This document shows positions 43,878 through 56,205 of a stretch of DNA of 64,000 nucleotides, one piece after another. The notes beneath the pieces were generated by a model. The model did not search any database, had not been told where the DNA came from, and worked only from the letters and a program-made list of their open reading frames with translations. The position numbers and the translations under genes were made by a program. Source of the stretch: Grammothele lineata (lineage: Eukaryota; Basidiomycota; Agaricomycetes; Polyporales; Polyporaceae). Location: positions 1-64,000 of the forward strand of contig NDFF03000228.1 of the NCBI GenBank assembly GCA_002150815.3, given 5' to 3'. The stretch's first letter is position 1. The number at the start of each line of letters is the position of its first letter.

Positions 43878-46043
43878 TTATTGCGAGTACCCCACGAACT
43901 CGAACTGCGGCGCGCCCCCGTCCGTCGGGTTCGGGAACACGCCCCACTCCGCGCCCGAGAGGAAGAGCACGCTCTTCAGCGTCGGGCACGTCCTGCTCCA
44001 GAGCGCGAGGTGCGCGCGTTCGTGCACGCGCGGGAACGGCGGCTCCGACGTGCCCCCTCCCCCGCCCCCACCTCCTCCGCCATTCGTCGAGCGCGCGCTG
44101 AGCGGCGGCGGAACGTGCCCGCGCAACGACGGCGACGGCGCGAGCGCCGCCGAGCGCGCAGACGAGATCGACGCGCGCTTGCTCGCGGGGTTGGGCGAGA
44201 TGGGCGGCGTCGCTGGGGGGAGCGGGAACTCGAGCAGCGGCGAGGGCGGGTGCGGCGGCGGGCTGTCGCGGTGCAGGGCGAGGGCGCGCAGGGCGCGGAA
44301 GCGGGAGAGCACGCTTGCGAGGAGCTTGTAGAGCGTCTAATGGGAACAGGAACCCGGAGGACAGAATTTAATCAGAGGGATGCTCGCACGCGAAGGGGGC
44401 AGTGGGAGCGGGGGAAGCGAGGAGAAGCGGGGGCGGACAGGGGCGCGGATAGAAGCGGGGCGGGATGAAGGGCAAGGGGGCGGAGCGAGGGCGGAGACGA
44501 AGGGGTCCGCGCGCACTCGCCAGGGGGGTCGTCGAGCAACGGAAAGAAGCAAGCAAGCGAGGACGGAAAGACTCACCTCATCGTCGAGCACCCAGTGCAC
44601 CTCCAGCGTCTCCACGAACCCGCCCAGCTCCGCCCCCGCGGACATGACGACGCGTTCGAGCGTGCGCTGGTCGATCTTCGCCGACGCGGGCCGCACCGCA
44701 AGCCCGCGCAGCGTCCCTCGCGCGGAGCCCAGTGCGGACATGAGCGCGGACGGGCGCAGGCCGTCGTACAGCGTCTGCTGGATCGGCACCTCGACGCGCT
44801 CGACGGGCCGTCCGGGAACGAGCGCGGCCGCGATCGCGACTGGGGCGTGCAGCGCGCGGAGGTTGGGCAGGGTGGTGGAGGGGAAGGCGGAGGATATGTA
44901 CGAGGGGGCGTCAGAGTCGTTAGCACTTGATGGGGTATCGGGAGTTGCTGGGGTATGCGAGCGCGACGGGCTGCGGCTGCCGTTATTTGCAGATGTGGGC
45001 GAGGAATTAGGCGAGGGGGGCAAGGAGTGCAGCACGAGCCGGGGGAGGGAGAGGGACGTTAATGAGGGGTAGCGGGCGAGCCATGCGAAGAGCTCGTGGT
45101 AGTCCTCGGGCGTGATGTTTTTACATTGCAGCGTGAGGCGCCGCAGGGGGAAGGTCGTGTGGCAGAGGATGCGGATGTCGAAATGGGGGAGCGTGAGCGA
45201 GTGCAGCTGGTCCATGTTCGTGAAGGCAATAGCGTACGTGACGGTTGAGAGCGACGTGGTGCCGACGTCTGACGGAGGGAGGTCGCGGATAGCAAAGGAG
45301 CGCACGAGTCCCGCGAGCGGTCTTCGCGACGCAAGCGAGGAAATACACCTCTCCACCCGCTCGTCGTCAAAATTGCGCAGGTCCAGGTGCTCGTACAGCG
45401 CCGCCAGCGCCGCCTGCGAGAACGCCTGGGACACCTGCGCGAGCGCAAGGAGGTCCGCGTGCGCCGCAAACGCGAACACCGACGAGAGCAATTGCGGCCC
45501 CACGCGCGCGAGCGCAGGCTTCCTCGGCTCCCTCTCCGCCTCCGTCCTCGTCTGAGCCTCTCCCCGCCACCGAGTGACCTCCGTCGCGGAGGGCATGCTG
45601 ATGCTCCGTTTCCTCTCCGCCAGCGCCGCGCCGCCGTCCATCCCATCCAAGAACCCGTCCCTCTCGTCTGCCGCTCCAAAGTCGCTCACCATCCGCCCCA
45701 AGCCCGCCGGCATGCCGATCTCAAAGGACGCCGCGGGCGAGGGCGAGCGGCTCCTCCAGTACGCCAACGGGCTGCCCACATTGCCTACGGGCGCGTGCGC
45801 GAATGTCGACGCGGGTTGTTTCGAGCCGGAGAGGGAGAGCTTCGCGGCGAGCTTGCTGAATGGGGACGAGAAGGGGAGGTGCTTGCGGAGGAGCGAGGGC
45901 GGCTTCTCGACGGAGTAAACGGAGCCGCCGCTGGTGCTCGCGGCGTATGCTTTCCCCGCGCCCCCGACGGGGCTGGCGTCGAGCAGGGAGGAGGGGGATG
46001 GGGATGGGGCGTGGTCGTTCCGGCGGCGCGAAAAGAAGGACAT
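43878..46043 (-). CDS. F-box-like protein with leucine-rich C-terminus
   Basis: Two exons (46043-44577 and 44336-43878) join in frame around a 240-bp, C-rich intron to give 641 aa. The first 170 residues are disordered and Ser/Pro-rich (SKLAAKLSLSGS, YWRSRSPSP). The segment PQLLSSVFAFAAHADLLALAQVSQ, running into AALAALYEHLDLRN, reads as an F-box. It is followed by LRR-like spacing (LHSLTLPHFDIR, LRRLTLQCKNITPED, LTSLSLPRLVLHSL, LRALHAPVAIAA). A Gly run (ten residues) is coded in exon 2. F-box proteins recruit substrates to SCF ubiquitin ligases; this large basidiomycete family is mostly uncharacterised, so the substrate is unknown. Very high GC keeps antisense frames open here; they are not called. 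Confidence 0.7.
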
Positions 46044-49000
46044 GGCGGTCAGAGGCGGGCGGCCGAGGGCATGTACAGGCTAGTAGTAATAGGAGTGGAG
46101 GTAGAGGTCGGAGGTAAGGGCGTACGTGCGACTGCGCCGAGCAGGCTCAGATAGCCGGGGCTCAGGGATCCTCGGGGAGAAGCAGAGGCTGAGAGCGTGC
46201 GCGAGAAGCAGCAGTAGCTCGAGCACGGGCAGCGACCGGGGTGCAGTGGGGTGGCCGGCGACGTGGGGGCCTCTGGAGTCTGCAGCGCGTAGGTGCTGGC
46301 AGTGAGTGGCAGGTGAGCAGAACGAGCGGTATCTGGCTGGCTGGCGGGGTGGGGTCGGCTTAGGGTCAGCTGTATCGCGAAAGAACTGCTCGCGTCGGTT
46401 GTCACGGCATTGGCGGCCGCTTCTCGGGCGCGCGGGCGGGTACGCGAGAGGGGCCAGCGTCCTCGGAGTCGGCCCCTTCCACCTCGACGGTGACCTCGCC
46501 ATGCCCTCGCTGGTGGCGTCGTCGTTCCCGCCCACCCGGCGACGCTCGTCCCCAAATCGCGCGCCGCCGCTGTCGCCGTTGCCGCCGATCGCGCCCCACC
46601 CTCGCCCGCCCCCTCCACATCCCGACCAGCGCCATACGTACCTCCGAATCCCACCCACGGCCTCGCGCACCCGTCCTCTGGAGCAGTCCTCCTCGCGACC
46701 GCCTCCCGTCTCCGAGTGCCCGAGATCCGTGCGCACGCGCGTGTTCGCTGTGTCTGATGCTCGTCGCCGTCGAAAGCCTCGCGAGTCGCGAGAGTCGCGC
46801 GCCCTGTCGCGCCCGCCGCGGCTTCTGGGCTGCCCGAGGACGCCCGAGGACGCCTTCCATGTGTTGGGCCCATCTCTGCCCATCTGCGCATCAGGGCGGG
46901 GTGGGGCTAATTGTTTAGTACTTTAGTTGCAGTCCGCAGATCCGCGAGTAGTTCTGATGAGATACGTTGCGCTTAATACGGAGCACGATCGTTCTCGCTG
47001 CGGGTGGGCGTCTTGCGCCTCTCTTCGTCCCTCCCGCTCCGAGTCTCAGCTGGATTCGCTCTCAGATTATCATTGCCTCCGCTGGCCATGGTGTCGACGA
47101 CGTCGATATCCGCGCGCAAGTACTTGCACTTGCTCACACACTCGTTCACGAACGCCGCCTCGTCGACGTGCACGCGCCCTCGGGCTCGGAAAAATTGCTG
47201 GAACATCCTTTCGCGATCGACTTGCCACGGATCCACCCATCACGGTTCTCCGCAACGCTCCCCGTCCGCGCTGACAAGTGCACATGGCGCCCCCTCCCTT
47301 CCCCTGCGCGCACCTGGTTTGTTCGGACGAAGGCCCGTCGAATCTCCGACATCGACATGTGGGCCAGGAAAGCCGGCGGCGGGCGGCGGCGGCGGTCGAT
47401 ACGACCATGATCATGACGTCGACGATTCATATTCAGACACCAGAGAAATCGAATTCAAGGCCTGATCCAAATCGAAAGATCGTTAAGTAGTACTTACAGC
47501 GCCGGGGTGCCTGCGTCGATCTCGCGGACTCGGGAGCGCCCCGAGGTGGTAAAGTGGTGGTAAGTAAGTCCGGTAACTGAGGGTAACTGAGGGTAACTGG
47601 CGGTCGGCACGGCAGACGAGCCAGGAACGTCCCAGGGGCGCCGTAATTCGAACATCAATTGCGGCGAACTGTTCGAAGTTCGAGAGCCCCTCGGGCCTCG
47701 GGGGGACCTGCGTTCGTTAATGAATGAGTAAGCTTGATAGCGGGCTTCTTTGCGGGGTTGCATGTCCTCGGTCTCGTGGCAAGGGATCACAGCAGTGCAA
47801 CCCGTGGACTCTCCTCTAAATCCCGCATCAGCATGCATCAGCTCTGTTCGAATCGCATTCTATTATAGTGGCCATAGGCAGGTTGCAGTTGACGATACTC
47901 ACCTTGATTCACGATTACAGGAGGCGGGTGCAACTTCATCCCTTCCAGAGACTGTTGGGCGGAGTCCTCTGGGCGTTTCGCAACCATCAACAGTGACGTA
48001 CCGTAAACGTTCCCTTCCAAGTCCCGCTTCCGCTGACTGAGCAATACTCCTCGTTTTCCAGGTGCTTTCGTGTCGCGTATGTAATACCTTAGTTCTACGA
48101 CTGCCCTATAACAAGAACTATGTACAGCAGTGTCCAGCACGCAAAGCCGCCTGAGCGCCAACGAAGTCCAAGAGGATCAACGTCAACGCCCGCCGTTCCC
48201 TTGAGCTTCTCATGAAAGCTTCCAAGACGTACGTCAGTCATGTGGCCATCCACGTCAACCATCCTTGCTCTCCAGGTATCTCTTCCTGAGGATTCTTTCC
48301 CAATCATCGTTGATGTTACTTAGTCCAGTGCCCCTATCAACGAGCCACATACGTACTATGCGAACCGGTTAACACATCTATAGTCCTCCCTCAGCCTTCG
48401 ACTCTAAGTAGAGCCGCCTCAAGAATATGCTTCGGGGATGTGGCAGTCCATGTCAGCGCAGAACGGCCGCAGGCGCTGCACAACGACAGGTGCCGTCGAG
48501 GCAGGTAAGGCGGCCCAGCCCCGAGGACACCGAAATCAAACCTTCCCTGCCCGAAAAGACAGGCCGCTTGCTCAGAATGGACCGACGTCGTGGCGTCCCG
48601 TGCCAGATGCGGTTTTTTGCGCCTTCCAGCTGGGAATAGACTTTGCTGTCTTCGTGTGCAGCCGTCCATGGGCTGTTCGCTACTCTGCCTCTTTCTCCTG
48701 CCCCTCATCGCCCCGGGTGCTGTGGCCGACGTGCAGGCTAGTCATCCTCCTGGGCCCCTTGGGTTAATACGTCCGGCGCGTTTCATCCCGCGAAGAGCCA
48801 ACGACACCTTGTGGCGCTGCCGCGAGTACGTCCGTTCCCCGTCGCGCAATCCCATGCAGCGGGTTGACCCGCCGCCGCTCTAGGTTTGTTCATCCTGATG
48901 CACGAATCCCCTTCGCACCCAACAACATCATATTGCGGCTCTCAACATGCGACCTCCGACATGATGCCTTGGCCCGCCTTCCCCTTCTCCTGTCCGCGAG

Positions 49001-49184
49001 CCTCGATTCCCGACCCCCGAAGCGTTCAACCTGTCGTACTCGTCGTTGCCGTCGTCGCTGGCCGTTCACGTCCTCCGCCTTCAAGTTCTCCCTTTGACCT
49101 ACACCTACCACCCGCCCCGTCTCCGGCGCACCCCTCTCCCCCACCCCCTCCCCCGCCGCTGGCCGCATAACTTAGATAGTCGGG
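46044..49184. other. long GC-rich intergenic stretch
   Basis: I find no gene I can support. A minus-strand frame at 46973-47236 (MFQQFFRARGRVHVDEAAF) looks mildly coding, but it joins nothing recognisable. GGTAACTGA repeats three times near 47570-47600. A run of C/T-rich text (49030-49165) leads into the next gene's start. Confidence 0.35.
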
Positions 49185-51744
49185 ATGCCGGTGAACATCA
49201 CCGTCTCCCACGTCAGTCCGCTCCTTACATACATACCCCGGAATGCCTGGTTCGAAGGCACGCCCCAGGCCGATCCTGATGTAGTGCGTTCGCGGCACAC
49301 TCACGCCTCCTCTAGGCCACCAAGTAGGCTGATCTTCCTCTGTGGGCACTTAGACTCAGTATCCGACCGGGGGATATCACGCGAACAACGCTTCCGCCAC
49401 CGGCAGCGCGAGCTTTACCTTTTCGTGGTGGGGGACGGGTGCGTATCCTACCTTTCACATCCTTTATTCGTCTCCGCTGACTAGTGCGGATGCTGTAGGT
49501 ATATGGTAGGCCCATGACGTCAACGATCTTTCGTGGGTAAAGGAGCTAACGGGAGGCCATAGGGTCCATGGCGGGTACAGGCAGTGGTCGAGCGGGTACC
49601 AGGTGTCGCTCGACGGGCATCCTTCCCAGTCGTTCGCGGGCTACACGGGCGGGGAGGAGACCTTCGACCAGGTCCTGTATGCGGCTTCGGGTCTTCCTGC
49701 CGGTCCGCACCAGATCAGGGTCACGAATGGCGGCCAGGACGCGCAGCGTCCGGTTTTGGACTTCGAGTATGTGAGTACCTAGCCTCGTGCGAACAAGGTG
49801 GTGTGTGGCTGAAGCCTGAGGGCGCATGTAGCTAGTGTTTGAGAGCCCGTTGGCCGACGGCGGTGTCGTCGACCACAACGATCCCGACTGTGTCTGGGGG
49901 CCGGAGACGGCTGGGACATGGCAGGTAGACTCCTTCTCTCAGTGAGTTGGGACACTCTTCGCCGCTGCGCCCGTTGCTGATGTCGTCCCTAGCACGACCA
50001 ACGACAGTTTAGGCTTCCTGGAGCTGGACTTCACTGTACGTACGCGCTGACTTCTGTTGCTGGGCTGCGCTAACCTAAACTCTTTCGCAGGGTGACTATA
50101 TGCGTCTTCTTCCGCGCATGTACACAACTGAACAAGGCACGCAGGTGACGGAATTATCCTCTACGGGAACCTCGATGGCATGAGCGCACCCCTCAGTGTC
50201 TCGATCGACGGCTTGACGTCCCCGCTCCTCACGCCCAACACCGCGATGCCACCCTCCTCCAACGAGTCTCACGTTCTCTTCATGAAATCCGACCTCTTCA
50301 GGGGGAACCACACGCTGCGCGTCGAGAATAACCCCGCCTCGGTCAACGCCGCCAAGCTCAGCATCTCCCACAGCCGGATCCTTGTCGACGCGCAGCCCGT
50401 GTCGCAGCCCCCGGCCAAGTGCGTCCTTCCCGCTGGGTCTTTCGGATGACCTCGTATCTAACCGCGTTCTCCTATGTGTGTGCGTCTTCTGTGCACGTCA
50501 GCATCTCGCAAGACTCGCCCTCCACATCGCGCACCACGCTCGTCGTCGCGATCTGCGCGGGCCTGCTCGGCCTGTTCCTCTTTGCTATAGTCCTCTGGAA
50601 GATCGTGTCCACACTCCGGCGCACCGCGGCGAAACGCAGGTCCCTCATGCGCCCCCGCCCGTTCAGCCGCGACCGCACCAGCCGTACCTCCCGCGGACTC
50701 GCCGCCGCGCCGGGGCACGCCCGCTCTGCGAGCGACCGCGCGCCGCTCCTCCCCCCAGAGTACGCGCAGGCGCACGCGCAAATCGCGTACGGGCACGCGT
50801 GCGGCTCCCCGACGTGCGAGATGGAGCACCGCGCGCTGCAGCTCGCCGTGCCCGACTACGCGTACGAGGAGGCCTTCCACGGCCTCGGCGGCGGGGACGC
50901 CCCAGATCCGATCGTCCCCGAGGCGGACCCGCTCATGCGCGCCTACACCCTCCCGCGCGCGAGCGTCCGCCGGCCCCAGCCCGCGAGCCTCTCGCCGTCA
51001 CTCAGCACCAAGGCCACCGCGGCGGCGGCGATGGGGGCTGCCTTTCCTCCACTTCCGCTTCAGCGCGGCGCGACGGGAAGCAGTGGGTTCGGAGCGCGCG
51101 GGGGCGGGGGGGCAGGCTCGGTCATCGAGCTCGGCGGGCGCCCGCTGAGCACCGCGAGCACGGCGTCGTCGTGCACGATGTTGGACGACTCGCTCGTCGG
51201 GCACGCCTCCGGCTCCTCCCCCGGCTCCCCAGGCTCGGCGTGGCCGAGCTCGTCCCCGCCCTGGTCGCCCACCGGTGCAGGCGGGGAAGCAGCGTGCGGG
51301 GGAAGGGTAGGAGGAGGGGGCACGGCGCCGCTACGCATCACCCGGTCCGTGCGGCGGCGCGCGCCGTCGTACGAGAAGCCGCCGCACTGGGTCCGCCCGC
51401 TCATCCTCGCCAGCTCGCCCGTCACGCTCTCCAGCGCCGCGTCACCCTCGCCCGCGCTCGCCTCCACGCCTACGCCTGCGCCCTCGCCCGCGGTCCTTTC
51501 GCCGACCTCTGCGCGCACGCCCACGCTGGCACGCCGTGGTGCGACGGGGAGGAGAGCTGGGGCAAGCGAGGGGGAGGGGAGGGCGCGGCACTACTACAGC
51601 GCCAGCGTGCGGAGCGCGAAGAGCTCCGCGGCGCACTCGCATGTAGGTTCGACGCGCTCCGCGCCCGAGCGGGAGCACCCGCCGCACTGGGAGGATATCC
51701 AGAGGCACATGCCTCCGCCGTACAGGCTCTTCGACAACCGTTGA
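49185..51744 (+). CDS. single-pass membrane protein with basidiomycete ectodomain
   Basis: The start at 49185 (MPVNITVSHVSPLL) gives an ectodomain spread over about eight short exons: ASATGSASFTFSWWGT, GGYRQWSSGYQVSLDGHPS, TFDQVLYAASGLPAGPHQIRV, VWGPETAGTWQV, IILYGNLDGMSAPLSVSIDG, LFMKSDLFRGNHTLRVEN. The paired beta-sandwich-like layout, in which a polypeptide reading FTFSGT...VYG is followed by LPAGPHQ, is common in basidiomycete cell-surface proteins. A membrane helix follows (TTLVVAICAGLLGLFLFAIVLW), then a basic stop-transfer (RRTAAKRR). The cytosolic tail of about 370 residues is Ser/Pro/Ala-rich. The large last exon starts near 50500. No clear cleavable signal peptide is seen at the N-terminus. 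Function is unknown; cell-wall sensing or adhesion is conjecture. Confidence 0.65.
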
Positions 51745-52053
51745 ACGTTGAGGCCTGCTTGGGTTTGCGGGGGCTCTCGCTCATCTGCCACGGACTTGGA
51801 GAGGTGGATGCGGATGGACATCGTCGCTCGTTATTAGTCGTTTTCGCCATCGTAGATGCCAAAACTTGTATGATTATAACAGAACGGACCGGCCTACACT
51901 CACGCTCGTTATCCGATTACTTATTATGTGTTGTACATATTGCATCATGCGCATTTTTTCCCTTCGCGCCGTGGCGCGACGGCAGCATCTCTGACTAACA
52001 TTACACGCTTCGTTGTTGTACGCGCCAGTCTACTGCGACCAAAGGAGAACGAA
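51745..52053. other. convergent 3' region
   Basis: About 300 bp lie between the stops of two convergent genes. It is AT-richer past 51860, as expected for transcript ends, and nothing else is seen. Confidence 0.35.
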
Positions 52054-53222
52054 TCAGCGTACCTCCACGTTCCTTCCCTTCCAGTCTTCCTGCAGCCTCT
52101 GCTCGACGAGCTTATCCAGCTCGCGCGCTTTGGCGACAGCGACGTCCATCACGCCCAGTACCTCCTCGGGCGCGAGGGGCGTGCCCCCCGCTTTTTGGAC
52201 CACGGAGAGCTCGCGCTGCGCGTTGAGCGCGATCGTGAGCAGCCCGGAACTGAGCGTCTCTTCGAGGTGCGAGGGGTCGAGCAGCGGCGGGGTGGAGGGG
52301 TCGGGGAAGAAGGCGAAGGTGAGGCAGAAGGGCGTGTGGTGCATTGAGAGAGGGACTGGCGCGCGCTCTGAGGGGTGGTGCTGTGAGGGAGGGTGATGTG
52401 TGAGCGGGTGGCTGGAGGAAGGAGGGAGGAGGGCGAAACGGGAGTTTGCAGTGGAGGGGACGGGGTGTATGCGCTCAGAGAGGGAACGGGGAAGCTCACT
52501 ATTGTCACTTCGTCGCCCTCCACTTCAACCTCCGGTCTTCTGAAGTGTTTGAGCGCGACGATGCCCGCGAGACACGCGCAGTCGACCATGTTCCCCGCGT
52601 CCGCCAAAACGTGAATTGTGAGCCGGATATGCCACACCTGCACCGCGCTCCGTCAGCTCCCTTCCATGAGCTTTCTATCACCTGTGAGACACTCACCCTC
52701 TGTCCCGCGAGCACACACAGACTCTCCTTGTCGACAGTGTCTCCTCGCCTGAGCACCTTGTCCAGCATCCGGGTGAGCGTCACCTCCTGATCTGACGGCC
52801 TGTCGCACGCAGCAAGAACGACGCGTCAGGCGCGGCAGCACAGACACAAGCAGAGAGCACGCACCTACCGGCCAGGCTCGTACTCGTTCGCCGCCATGGG
52901 GGAGAGCTCCGAGTGGATCGTGATCACGCCCTCGAGCGGCCGCTCGGGCGGCGGGCGCACCATCTTCCCGTCCACCTGCGCGAGCACCCTATATATGCGC
53001 GACAGTCCACGCATCAATGGATGGGAATGGGTACGGCGCGACTGTATGGCGTACTCACCGTGTCTTGCCCATCGCGCACTCGACCCATCCGAGCTCCGGG
53101 CCGAAGGTGAGGGTCGGGGTGCGCATCTCCAGCATGGCGCGTCCGTCGAGGCGGAGGGACTGCTTGAGCGCGCCATAGACAAACTCTTTCTCTGGTATTG
53201 AGGGTGAAGGTGGTCGAGGCAT
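52054..53222 (-). CDS. RRP45: exosome core subunit Rrp45 (RNase PH fold)
   Basis: Five exons (53222-53059, 52988-52869, 52799-52697, 52637-52500 and 52380-52054) close exactly to 283 aa. Family blocks are: PSIPEKEFVYGALKQSLRLDGR, TFGPELGWVECAMGKTRVLA, MVRPPPERP, IHSELSPMAANEYEPGRPSD, KESLCVLAGQRVWHIRLTIH, LADAGNMVDCACLAGIVAL and HFRRPEVEVEGDEVTI. A second RNase-PH half ends in KARELDKLVEQRLQED. Rrp45 (EXOSC9) is one of six RNase-PH-type subunits in the ring of the nuclear and cytoplasmic RNA exosome. The eukaryotic ring is not catalytic but threads RNA to Rrp44/Rrp6. The start at 53222 (MPRPPSPS) fits the family. The frame stays open to 53309 with a hydrophobic stretch, which I reject as a start. 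It is shorter than human EXOSC9 but near yeast length. Confidence 0.92.
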
Positions 53223-53350
53223 CGCGTACGTGACAAGCCAGAGAGTGCAGAGGAGTAATAGTCTTCCAGCGACGAAACAAGGAAGAAGGCAACTTTCGAG
53301 TACCATCATACTGCATACTCCAATGATTGTTTGTTAAACATTGTATATAA

Positions 53351-53422
53351 TCCGATATGGTGTAGTGGCTAACATTATCGCCTCTCACGCGATAGCCCGG
53401 GGTTCGATTCCCCGTGTCGGAA
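53351..53422 (+). tRNA. tRNA-Glu (CTC), second copy
   Basis: It starts TCCGATATGG and has a CTCTCAC anticodon loop, a GGTTCGATTCC T-arm and a TGTCGGA acceptor end, 72 nt in all. The sequence is identical to the minus-strand tRNA at 39487-39558. The flanking sequence differs, apart from a few bases around each end. Confidence 0.92.
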
Positions 53423-53862
53423 CGTTTTGCTCCTACTTCTCGCTCATGTAGGTTCATGACTCCCAGCCGCCATGCCTAACTTATTCTGCGCCGGATATCG
53501 CTTCGAACTGAGCTGATTGGGGTCTCGCCGCAGGTGCCTCAAGTGAGCTCCAATGACGGTTTCTCCACGGGTTTGAAAATAGTAGATCGCGATGATCTTA
53601 CACATGAATGACGGACGCGAACACATCGAGGTGGCAGAAGACGTGCTCGCGACAACGGTTGTTGTGTAGATCTTCTAAAGAACACGTGTAGGAGCGATGA
53701 AATACAGAGGCAGATCATGGCCGACGAGTGAGACGGCCATGATGTACATATACACCCAAGTGTCCTACGATTATCCCAGTCGAGTTAACCCTCACCTCCA
53801 CTATATCAGGCGCAAAACCAGTGGTGATATCCTTGATGTGCTCCCAACCCCTACTCGCACGT
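53423..53862. other. intergenic stretch
   Basis: 440 bp between the tRNA and the fungalysin stop. No gene is seen. Confidence 0.35.
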
Positions 53863-56205
53863 TCAACAGCCGGCAGGGACGGTGGAGTCGTCAAGGTGGT
53901 TGGCCGCGTTCACACCCAGGCCGCGAGAAGCGAACGCAGTCCAGAGGGTGCAGAAGTTTGCGCCACCGAAGCGATTGGCGTCCGCTTGGATCCAGGCATC
54001 GCGGGCGTTGAGGACTGTAAAACGTCACAGTCAGAATTTTCAAGATAGGAGGGAGGAGGGGGCATTAAAGATGTACGCACATGTCGGGTTGCACGGCTGG
54101 AGGGTGAGCGCGTCGAGGAAGAGGTGAAGGAAGACAGTGTTCCCGCCGGTCGTGCTGATCGCCGTCTCCGTGAGCCCCATACAGGATCGAGCTATGGAAG
54201 CAAGTACTCACGTCGCGTCCGTGTGCGCCGTCGCGGAGAAGCCGTGCGCAGCAACGAGGCTCGCGTACACATTGTGAAGCATATTCGCCCACACCTCACC
54301 GATGGCATGCACTTCCACCAACGCCTGCAGACTCGAGTACCGCAGGGGGTTCGTCGTCGCGCTCGTCGAGTACGGGTGACTCCGAATGCCCGCTGGGTTG
54401 TTGGTGACGTACTGTCCAAGGACGTAGTCGGGGACAGTCGCGTCCTTGTGCTCCGTCCACTCCGCCATCGCGTCGGACCAGCCCTCGCCCAAGCCGCGCG
54501 CTTCGGTCGTCTGCAGGCAGCGCCCGGTGCCACCGCCGGTCATGCGGTTGCTGATCCCGTGTGTGTTCTCGTGCACGACGATGTCGTTCTCGAGCGCGCC
54601 GTCCCGCTCGGGGTTAGTGAAGTCCCAGAGGAACATGCGCATCCGTCCGGACTGACCACTGTGTATGCGGTTAAACTTGAGCTGTTACCATAGCAGAAGT
54701 TACTCCACTTACTCGGGAGGCGTGGCGAAGTCGGCTGTAATCAGGCTTTCTCGTCAACGTCCTCACGTGTTCACTGTAGCATGTCCACATACCGTTATCG
54801 ACCCCAGCAGAGTCCTGGACGGAGATCGTGACGCGGTCATTCCCAGCGCCGCCCTTGTTGAAGTTGTTGTTCTGGAAGTTGAACCCCGCCTCGGTGAAGC
54901 CGTAGATGTACGAGATGTCGTGGACCGTGTTCACAATGTAGAACGCGTTCGTGCGCGCCGCGTCGAGGTTTGCCTGCACGGTCGGCGCCTGATTCGGGTC
55001 CTGCGTGAAGATGAAGTTCAGGCCCGCGGAGGACTCCGAGGTCGTTGAGGTCTCCGCGCCCTTGAACGCGATGGCGTTGTTGCCGCTGGGGAAAAGTACG
55101 TGGTTATTAGTGTCGGCAAGGGTGTGAGCGGGATGGGAACGTACGCGGTCGTGGTCGTGTTCGTGGTACCATCGCTGTGCCAGCCAACAGGCGACGCCGC
55201 AGTGTTCTGGGGGTCAGTGAGGACCTCAAAGCCCTCAGTAAGGATCTCCTTCGTGATGGGCAATACGCGATACTGTATAGCAATCATTTTGATTTGAGTC
55301 GAGGATAATATACTTCAGAATATTGGCACGTACGGACGCCTTGGCGACGAAGTCGGTGAGCTGGACAAGCTCACCGGTGTGCGCGTCGACGAACGCCTCG
55401 AACCACGCGCCGGTCTCGTCGTTCTGGATCTGAACGACGTGCGTGAGGGCGAGCGAGCCGTCCTTCTTCGCGACGAACTCGAGCGTCGCTGGGTGCTCGT
55501 TAAACTTGCCCGACAGTGCGCTCTCCGCCTTCGCGATCGCGTCGGCGAGCGAGACGGTGGGAGTCGTCGAAGGAACAGACGCTATGAAGATCAATGAGCA
55601 TCAAGAGTACGAAGAGAAGTTTGATTATTGGCACGGAACGCACTCTGGTTGACAAAGGATGAGCCGAAGGAGACAACCTTGTTCGCCATGTTGAAGGCGA
55701 CGTTGGCGACGGCGTTGGCTACAGGGACGCCATTCTGCGAAACGTCAGACCGCTAGGCCCACTGGATCACATCAGTCCACAATGAAACTACTCACAATGT
55801 GCTGATTGACGAAGGCGTGCTGGGTGATGTCGCTCGAGAAGGTCTTGCGGACACCCACGGTCGCCGGGTCGACGTTCAAGCGGGACTGGACGAAAGACAC
55901 CGTGGCATCTTCGAGGTCGAACTCCGCCCGGGCGGAGAGCGGGTGGTCGATGCCATCCTTGCCGAACGTCTGTCGCGCGGAACGCAGATGTTGATTCAGT
56001 CCACCCGTACTGACGAACGAGACGCAGACTAACGTACCTCGAGCGTGGACTCGGGGTGGAAACTCTCCACGACCAAGTTGGGCGTGATCTCGCGGATCTG
56101 GAGCGTCGTGTGCTTGAGGCTGCTCGCAAACGGCGCGGCGGATGCTGAGGTCGCGCACACGACCGCGAGGAGGACTGACCGGAAGAAGGCACTGGAGAGC
56201 TTCAT
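53863..56205 (-). CDS. secreted M36 metalloprotease (fungalysin)
   Basis: The start at 56205 gives MKLSSAFFRSVLLAVVCATS, a signal peptide ending near SASA. The propeptide follows (FTP-like: LVVESFHPESTLE, FDLEDATVSFVQSRL, AFVNQHINGVPVANAVANVAF, then a PepSY-like block ALTHVVQIQNDETGAWFEAFVDAHTGELV). The catalytic domain has DISYIYGFTEAGFNFQ and the zinc motif HENTH in DIVVHENTHGISNRMTGG. The third ligand is the Glu in GLGEGWSDAMAEW. The C-terminal half (ALVEVHAIGEVWANMLHNVY, DANRFGGANFCTLW) ends STVPAGC at 53863. About ten short exons are inferred. M36 enzymes are zinc endopeptidases secreted as zymogens to digest protein outside the cell. All catalytic residues are present, so it looks functional. 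Confidence 0.9.

Noticed and set aside
43881..45072. Plus-strand frames of 195-230 codons opposite the F-box-like gene.
   Set aside because: They are antisense shadows of a clearly better minus-strand gene.
46049..46926. Long frames on both strands upstream of the F-box-like gene.
   Set aside because: Very high GC suppresses stops. The residue content is Arg/Pro/Ser noise without conserved blocks.
46973..47236. Minus frame with MFQQFFRARGRVHVDEAAF, faintly like an SMC5/6-associated Nse1 start.
   Set aside because: The resemblance is too weak and no neighbouring exon continues it.
53222..53309. Upstream in-frame extension of RRP45 with a hydrophobic stretch.
   Set aside because: Rrp45 is a soluble nuclear/cytoplasmic protein, and homologues begin at the PSIPEKEF block just after 53222.
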